A DNA stretch of 18,776 nucleotides from JAAYBT01 sp964404395 (GTDB lineage: Bacteria > Bacillota > Clostridia > Acetivibrionales > DTU013): the NCBI GenBank assembly GCA_964404395.1, contig CAYOKA010000041.1:1-18776 (forward strand), given 5' to 3'. The notes beneath the pieces were generated by a model. It made no database searches and had not been told where the DNA came from. It worked only from the letters and a program-made list of their open reading frames with translations. Each line of letters opens with the position of its first letter. The first letter of the stretch is position 1. Positions 15,094-18,776 of the stretch are shown here, in pieces. The position numbers and the translations under genes were made by a program.

Positions 15094-15902
15094 TGCAGCT
15101 GACCACCCCCGCAAGTCGTGTTTGAGGTCATACCTGAAGCTGTAAGTGAGTTTGCATTAATTTGTTCTTGTTTTTGTCTCCTTTCTGCAATTAATTCATA
15201 TAGCTTATTTATTGAATTTGATAATCCTCCTACTGAATTAATCAGCTTGTTTTTCACAGCATCTTCACCAAATAGAACTGTACCAACATCATTTGCCAGT
15301 TCCCCCGTCTTAAGCATCAGCCTTCTGAACTCCTCCTTTGATATGGATGAGTTATTTGTGACAAAACTAACGACTCTCTCCTGCATTTTGTCAAAATACT
15401 CATATGTCTGCGGGACACCTATTACCATACCATTGAGCCTAATTGGATGTATTGTCATAGTCGCAGAAGGTGCAATATATGAGTATTTGGTTGAAACTGC
15501 CATTGGGACGCCTATACTGTGCCCTCCACCAAGCACAAGTGAAACCGTAGGCTTATCCATGCTAGAGATCATTTCTGCTATGGCAAGACCTGCCTCCACA
15601 TCACCTCCGACTGTATTGAGCACAAGAAGAAGTCCGTCTATTTCCGAACTTTCTTCTATTGCAATTAGCTGGGGAATCACGTGCTCATATTTTGTTGTCT
15701 TGTTTTGAGCCGGGAGAATGATGTGCCCTTCGATTTGTCCAATGATTGTAAGGCAGTGAATATTGCCTCTTGGATTTGTAATGGTCATTTTCCCCAGCTC
15801 TTTTATTTGTTCGTCTTGTTGTTTTTCTTTATTTGCTTCAGCTTGATCAGTTTCAGCAGTATCTGCTGCAGCGAATGTAACCTTGCTTTCTTTTTCCGCC
15901 AT
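15090..15902 (-). CDS. tepA: TepA-like ClpP-family serine protease
   Basis: ClpP-fold peptidase related to Bacillus TepA (YmfB), once described as translocation-enhancing; its true substrate is unclear. The 270-aa protein has a charged N-terminal extension (1-40) and then strong similarity over GNIHCLTIIGQIEGHI, LNTVGGDVEAGLAIAEMIS, VLGGGHSIGVPMAVS and ATMTIHPIRLNGMVIGVPQT. The ClpP-type triad is probably Ser129 (GGHSIG), His152 (TIHP) and Asp205 (NDVG). No signal peptide or helix is seen, so it should be cytosolic. The ATG at 15902 follows AGAGG by 5 nt and fits better than the GTG at 15908. The C-terminus ends TTCGGGQLQ. It overlaps ylzJ by 4 nt. A TTGAGA with a poor -10 lies upstream, so its promoter is unclear. 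Confidence 0.92.
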   Translation of the reverse strand: MAEKESKVTFAAADTAETDQAEANKEKQQDEQIKELGKMTITNPRGNIHCLTIIGQIEGHIILPAQNKTTKYEHVIPQLIAIEESSEIDGLLLVLNTVGGDVEAGLAIAEMISSMDKPTVSLVLGGGHSIGVPMAVSTKYSYIAPSATMTIHPIRLNGMVIGVPQTYEYFDKMQERVVSFVTNNSSISKEEFRRLMLKTGELANDVGTVLFGEDAVKNKLINSVGGLSNSINKLYELIAERRQKQEQINANSLTASGMTSNTTCGGGQLQ

Positions 15903-16022
15903 AAGCACCTCTTTTGTATTCGTTGGCTGTACCTCTATATTATTGTTTATTTATCAAAAATAATGCAAATAACACATTTGAATTCTCCCTATCTCAATCC
16001 CATCCGGATATAACTGTATATA

Positions 16023-16059
16023 ATGAAAAACACCAGCCTTCGAAGCTGGTGTTTTTCAT
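16023..16059. terminator. Strong bidirectional-looking terminator after rnpB
   Basis: A 15-bp perfect inverted repeat (ATGAAAAACACCAGC at 16023-16037 with its complement at 16045-16059) surrounds a 7-nt loop. On the minus strand the GC core ACACCAGC / GCTGGTGT is followed by TTTTTC. It begins about 6 nt after the mature 3' end of rnpB and should end that transcript. It also insulates tepA from rnpB. Confidence 0.9.
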
Positions 16060-16064
16060 GCTGT

Positions 16065-16563
16065 AGTGAGTAAGTCTGTAAGCCGGGTTCTGTATTCGAT
16101 AATCATCTATCTAGGCCAGACATTTCTGAATGGCTCAAGCCACCTTCCGGGACTGGCGGGCCGCCCATATGTCCCTTTGCGGTGTTGCTCCGGATGGGGT
16201 TTACATAGACCGACATGTCGCCATGCCGCTGGTGAGCTCTTACCTCACCTTTCCACCCTTACGTACTAGAGAACAGAGAACAGATGTCAGAGAACAGACG
16301 TCAGACTTTTCAGTATTTGACTTCAATTCCAGAAATTTTTTTCTCTGACTTCTATTCCTATTAATTATTATCTTTAAATTCTGCTCTTTAATTCTGCTCT
16401 CTGTTCTCTGTTCTCTGTTCTCCGGCACGCGGTATATCTCTGTTGCACTTTCCTTAAAGTCGCCTTCACCGGGAGTTACCCGGCACCCTTGCCCTGTGGA
16501 GCCCGGACTTTCCTCAGATACGCCCTTTCGGTACTATACCTGCGATTATCTGGCTTACTCACT
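16065..16563 (-). ncRNA. rnpB: RNase P RNA, bacterial type A, with expanded P12
   Basis: Catalytic RNA of RNase P, which removes 5' leaders from tRNA precursors. The ends pair as helix P1 (AGTGAGTAAG at one end, CTTACTCACT at the other). Conserved blocks in order are GAGGAAAGTCCGGGCTCC (5' P4 side), GTGCAACAGAGATATACCGC, AAGGGTGGAAAGGTGAGG, TAAGAGCTCACC and ACAGAACCCGGCTTACAG (3' P4 side). The layout is the ancestral type A usual in Clostridia. Total length is about 499 nt against roughly 350-400 nt for typical members. The excess is a ~158-nt insertion at 16267-16424, capping P12 (base pairs 16261-16266 with 16425-16430). Without the insert the core is about 341 nt. Ends are approximate. Confidence 0.95.
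16267..16424. repeat. Heptad-repeat insertion forming an extended P12 arm of RNase P RNA
   Basis: The two arms are built of 7-nt units: GAACAGA-type on one side, and CTGTTCT with CTGACAT / CTGACGT variants on the other. The outer 15 nt (16269-16283 and 16408-16422) are perfectly complementary. Pairing continues with a few mismatches to about 16298 / 16393, giving a stem near 30 bp. The middle (about 16307-16390) is AT-rich. The conserved RNase P sequence resumes exactly on both sides, so the gene is interrupted only at the tip of P12, a helix known to vary in length. A 62-codon reading frame across it is an artefact. Confidence 0.85.
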
Positions 16564-16591
16564 AAATCTTAATGCATTTTATCGGACTTAT

Positions 16592-16620
16592 ATATTAATT
16601 CATTTATGAATAATAGTCAA
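16592..16620 (-). promoter_or_regulatory. Sigma-A promoter of rnpB
   Basis: TTGACT (16615-16620) and TAATAT (16592-16597) are 17 nt apart. The start point would be near 16585, so the primary RNA carries a leader of about 20 nt before the mature 5' end at ~16563. The promoter lies directly downstream of nif3. Confidence 0.75.
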
Positions 16621-16679
16621 TAGGCTATAATTACCATATGCGTCCTCCACAACCGGTGAAACGCGCCGCCAAAATGCCC

Positions 16680-17450
16680 TTAACAGATGACTGAAAAAGG
16701 ATCCTTCTCATCGCTGAACACTTGGACATCAACATCTCTAAACCTATCGGCCAATTGGTTTCTAATAAACGGTAAGACCACACTCTCCGTACTGAAATGT
16801 CCGGCATCAACTACACACAATCCAGCCTCGAGAGCATCAAGAGCAGTATGGTATTTCAGATCACCTGTCACTAAAACATCAGCGCCGCTTTCTATTACAG
16901 TGCCCAAATCATCGTCAAAACTACCGGCAAAGACTGCTACCTTTCGAACACCCGAGTCAGCATGTCCTACAACCTTCAAAAAGGGGGCATTAAGGCTTTT
17001 CTTAACGCAAAGAAGGAAATCATCCAGCTTCGTTTTTTGTTCAAGCACACCGCATTTCCCGGGTCCCTTGCCCATAATGACAGCATCATGAATTCCCAAA
17101 GCAAAAGTAAGCTGTGCATTTACACCTGAAATCGCATAATCAAGATTAGTATGAGCCGAATATACACTAATACCGTTCTGAATTAGAGAATAAAGGAGTC
17201 TCCCCTTTATATCATCCTCATTCAATCTCTTAAGCTCTTTAAAAATAACCGGGTGGTGTGTGACAATCAAATCAACTTCTTTAGCAATTGCTTCACTGAC
17301 TGATGCACTTGTAACATCCAGACATACTAGAATTCTATTCACAGTACCCTGCCTGTTACCTATCAGTAAACCGGTATTGTCCCAATATTGTGTAAGCTCC
17401 TGTGGTGCCAGCTGTTCAAAAAAGGAAATTACCTGGGAACACTTAGTCAT
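16680..17450 (-). CDS. yqfO: Nif3/YqfO-family dinuclear metal protein, short form
   Basis: Nif3-like (DUF34) protein with a toroidal hexamer fold and a two-metal site; described as GTP cyclohydrolase-like, but its real role is unsettled. The 256-aa product has the family metal ligands: THHP (64-67, His65 and His66), HTNLD (100-104, Asp104) and DAGHFSTE (215-222, His218 and Glu222). WDNTGLLIGN near the N-terminus is also typical. It lacks the central PII-like insert that makes Bacillus YqfO about 370 aa. The usual glycine-rich CGGAG-type segment is here VFAGSFDD, a mild deviation. The ATG at 17450 overlaps the trmK stop by 4 nt, so the two are coupled as in Bacillus (yqfN-yqfO). Confidence 0.93.
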   Translation of the reverse strand: MTKCSQVISFFEQLAPQELTQYWDNTGLLIGNRQGTVNRILVCLDVTSASVSEAIAKEVDLIVTHHPVIFKELKRLNEDDIKGRLLYSLIQNGISVYSAHTNLDYAISGVNAQLTFALGIHDAVIMGKGPGKCGVLEQKTKLDDFLLCVKKSLNAPFLKVVGHADSGVRKVAVFAGSFDDDLGTVIESGADVLVTGDLKYHTALDALEAGLCVVDAGHFSTESVVLPFIRNQLADRFRDVDVQVFSDEKDPFSVIC

Positions 17451-18169
17451 AAATCTTCACTCCTTTTCAAATACTCGACAAGCTTGTCTCTGATAAAAAT
17501 ACAATCCTTGGTAGCCAAACCTACGCCATTTTTAACATCACATTCTTTTTCGGTGACAGATAAGGCTCTGCCTTCAATGATTACTTCAAGTTCCTTTAAC
17601 TTTTTCAAAAGATATTTGTCAAGGTAAAGCTCGTTTCCTTCAAAAATCTTTTCACCGATATAATATGCGAATTCATCTTTCATACATGGCTGGTTTAACC
17701 ATCGTGCTTTTATAATACAATACAGCTTTCCTGCATCAAAGGCAATTATCTCATCCATAATGTCAAATCCGCTTTCATAAAGCCATTTGCGTAAAGCTTC
17801 TACCGCATTGTTTGGCTGGAGCAACAATGTTTCGGCAGCTTGAGCCTTTACAAGGGAGGCCGATAAAATGTCACGGATTAAGACTCCACCCATTCCTGCT
17901 ATTGTGACAGTATCGCACTCATGCAGAAGAATAGGCTCTAAACCGTCTCCCAACCTGGTCTCAATTCTGTCAGTAAGACCATATCTGCCTATGTTAGCCG
18001 ATGCTCTTTTAAGAGGACCCGGTCTCAAATCAGCTGCCAACGCCCTTTTGCATAGATTGTTTTTTACCGCATAAATAGGAATGTAGGCGTGATCTGTGCC
18101 AACATCGGCCAATATGCTGCAATGTGGTATCTGATTGGCAATTGCTTTCAATCTTCCTTTTAGCTCCAT
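17447..18169 (-). CDS. trmK: tRNA (adenine(22)-N1)-methyltransferase
   Basis: SAM-dependent enzyme that makes m1A22 in tRNA (TrmK/YqfN family). The 240-aa product starts MELKGRLKAIANQIP and has SAM-binding ILADVGTDHAYIPIYAV (motif DVGTDH at 22-27), ARLGDGLEP-like TRLGDGLEP, and the family signature TIAGMGG (89-95). A C-terminal coiled-coil region (~175-225) is normal for TrmK. The ATG at 18169 follows GGAG by 6 nt and aligns with the Bacillus N-terminus. The frame stays open upstream to 18268, but the extra segment is hydrophobic and lacks a ribosome binding site, so it is rejected. It is followed by yqfO with a 4-nt overlap. A lone TATAAT (18274-18279) lies upstream without a clear -35. Confidence 0.93.
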   Translation of the reverse strand: MELKGRLKAIANQIPHCSILADVGTDHAYIPIYAVKNNLCKRALAADLRPGPLKRASANIGRYGLTDRIETRLGDGLEPILLHECDTVTIAGMGGVLIRDILSASLVKAQAAETLLLQPNNAVEALRKWLYESGFDIMDEIIAFDAGKLYCIIKARWLNQPCMKDEFAYYIGEKIFEGNELYLDKYLLKKLKELEVIIEGRALSVTEKECDVKNGVGLATKDCIFIRDKLVEYLKRSEDL

Positions 18170-18254
18170 GTATATCTCCAGACTTGTAATTATTATCGTG
18201 TTTATGATTATTTTCATGATTGGTATCGTTTCGTAAACATTGTAATAAAAATCG

Positions 18255-18283
18255 AAATATTTGTACATGCTTTATTATACACT
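18255..18283 (+). promoter_or_regulatory. Sigma-E-like promoter candidate upstream of the 60-aa ORF
   Basis: AAATATT (18255-18261), 14 nt, then TATACACT (18276-18283) match the sigma-E pattern KMATATT-N14/15-CATACAHT at all but two positions. The region is AT-rich and also reads as TATAAT on the other strand, so the match is only suggestive. Confidence 0.3.
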
Positions 18284-18313
18284 AATATTTTTGCTTGATA
18301 GGAGTTATTATAT

Positions 18314-18496
18314 ATGGGACGAATTTATTCTGGAAAGCCGGTTAAGGATAACGAAACAGCAGCTGAATCTTTTATCCAGTCCGACATGATAAGCAGCATT
18401 CTTAGAAAAAAAGATGAAGCTGCTGTACGATTGACTGTAGTCGGTAGCTTGCAATACTGTAAACCTGTAGATGAAAACGGTGAAAAGAAGTTTTGA
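18314..18496 (+). CDS. Small hypothetical protein, 60 aa
   Basis: No family is recognised. The 60-aa product is hydrophilic and mixed in charge, starting MGRIYSGKPVKDNETAAES and ending DENGEKKF, with one cysteine. It has no membrane segment or signal peptide. The short stretch AAVRLTVVGSLQYCKPV could form a beta hairpin. AGGAG lies 9 nt before the ATG, a proper ribosome binding site, which supports real translation. It is divergent from trmK and shares its 140-nt upstream region, where a sigma-E-like promoter can be drawn. A 14-bp tandem repeat follows 27 nt after the stop. It could be a genuine small gene or a decayed fragment. Confidence 0.5.
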   Translation: MGRIYSGKPVKDNETAAESFIQSDMISSILRKKDEAAVRLTVVGSLQYCKPVDENGEKKF

Positions 18497-18523
18497 AGGC
18501 TATATTTGCTGAAAGAGATATTT

Positions 18524-18565
18524 TCTCCAATATGTTTTCTTCAATATGTTTTCTTCAATATGTTT
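18524..18565. repeat. Three tandem copies of a 14-bp unit
   Basis: Three adjacent 14-nt units, TCTTCAATATGTTT, run from 18524 to 18565; the first has one change (TCTCC for TCTTC). Two short hairpins follow: ATTCTC-TTA-GAGAAT (18574-18588) and GGATGC / GCATCC (about 18593-18613). The rest of 18497-18776 is AT-rich and otherwise holds only a doubtful small ORF on the minus strand. Confidence 0.75.
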
Positions 18566-18580
18566 CTCTCAACTATTCTC

Positions 18581-18721
18581 TTAGAGAATATCCGGATGCT
18601 TCTCTAATGCATCCCAACTGCTGGATTTTTCAACTAATGGGATAATGATTTTGAAATAATAGTACTTTTTCTTCAGAATTCCAACGATAACTACAATTTT
18701 GATAGGGTTATGTATACTCAT
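18581..18721 (-). CDS. Doubtful small ORF, 46 aa
   Basis: An open frame with ATG at 18721 encodes a 46-aa peptide: a hydrophobic and basic first half (NPIKIVVIVGILKKKYYYF) and a polar second half (EKSSSWDALEKHPDIL). The upstream site is weak (GGACA about 8 nt before the ATG). No family is recognised. It may be a real small gene, a remnant, or chance in AT-rich DNA. Confidence 0.25.
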   Translation of the reverse strand: MSIHNPIKIVVIVGILKKKYYYFKIIIPLVEKSSSWDALEKHPDIL

Positions 18722-18776
18722 TAGTTATGTCCGTATAATGGTGTAAATTAGAGAAATAAAAAAAAGAGAACATGTC

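Noticed and set aside
16267..16424. Group I/II intron or IS element as explanation of the rnpB insert
   Set aside because: There is no reading frame, no intron core motif and no target duplication; simple heptad repeats explain the sequence.
16240..16428. 62-codon minus-strand ORF across the RNase P insertion, and plus-strand ORFs at 16066-16348
   Set aside because: They lie inside the rnpB RNA and its heptad-repeat insert; their composition follows the repeat and there is no credible ribosome binding site.
16631..16708. 25-codon minus-strand ORF overlapping the end of yqfO and ending FTGCGGRIW
   Set aside because: It has no ribosome binding site and starts inside yqfO in another frame; the Cys-Gly-Gly ending looked like a peptide precursor, but there is no modifying enzyme nearby.
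18170..18268. N-terminal extension of TrmK to a start at 18268
   Set aside because: The extension is hydrophobic and AT-driven, has no ribosome binding site, and the ATG at 18169 aligns with known TrmK proteins.

Overview
The window looks like chromosomal DNA of a low-GC, spore-forming Clostridia member. The evidence is SpoVS and a SpoIIIE-type translocase, a type A RNase P RNA, a PyrR attenuator, RNase Y and TrmK, plus local gene orders shared with Bacillus (rny-ymdB-spoVS, tepA-ylzJ close to spoIIIE, trmK-nif3). The genus cannot be fixed from sequence alone; a cellulolytic-clostridia relative is a guess. Almost every gene is on the minus strand. Exceptions are a chemoreceptor at 12.7-14.8 kb and a small ORF near the right end. 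No tRNA, rRNA operon, CRISPR array, transposase or phage gene was seen.

Layout, left to right, with minus-strand genes transcribed right to left. (1) 1-1445: the 5' part of pyrB and all of pyrR, behind a promoter and a complete PyrR-type attenuator. Two identical 28-bp palindromes lie between the attenuator terminator and pyrR. (2) 1446-4945: lspA-rluD, overlapping by 11 bp with its own promoter, then an orphan lipoprotein oligopeptide-binding protein with its own promoter. (3) 4975-8321: a 43-aa Gly/Trp-rich membrane peptide, spoVS with a textbook sigma-H promoter, ymdB, and rny with tandem promoters and a palindrome-rich leader. (4) 8355-12501: folD, a membrane-anchored TPR protein and the SpoIIIE/FtsK translocase. 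(5) 12722-14845: a chemoreceptor on the plus strand, sitting between spoIIIE and ylzJ-tepA. (6) 14869-16620: ylzJ, tepA, then rnpB with terminator and promoter. (7) 16680-18776: nif3 (yqfO) and trmK overlapping by 4 bp, then two unassigned small ORFs and a 14-bp tandem repeat.

The genes are mostly core: pyrimidine synthesis (pyrB, pyrR), RNA processing and decay (rny, rnpB), RNA modification (rluD, trmK), lipoprotein maturation (lspA with a lipoprotein gene next door), sporulation (spoVS, spoIIIE) and one-carbon metabolism (folD).

Three observations stand out. The RNase P RNA gene carries a ~158-nt insertion at the tip of P12, made of heptanucleotide repeats that fold on themselves. Two genes (rny and the TPR gene) have strong Shine-Dalgarno sequences placed for AUU or AUA codons, with no ATG/GTG/TTG at the right distance. 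Palindromic elements occupy the leaders of pyrR and rny.
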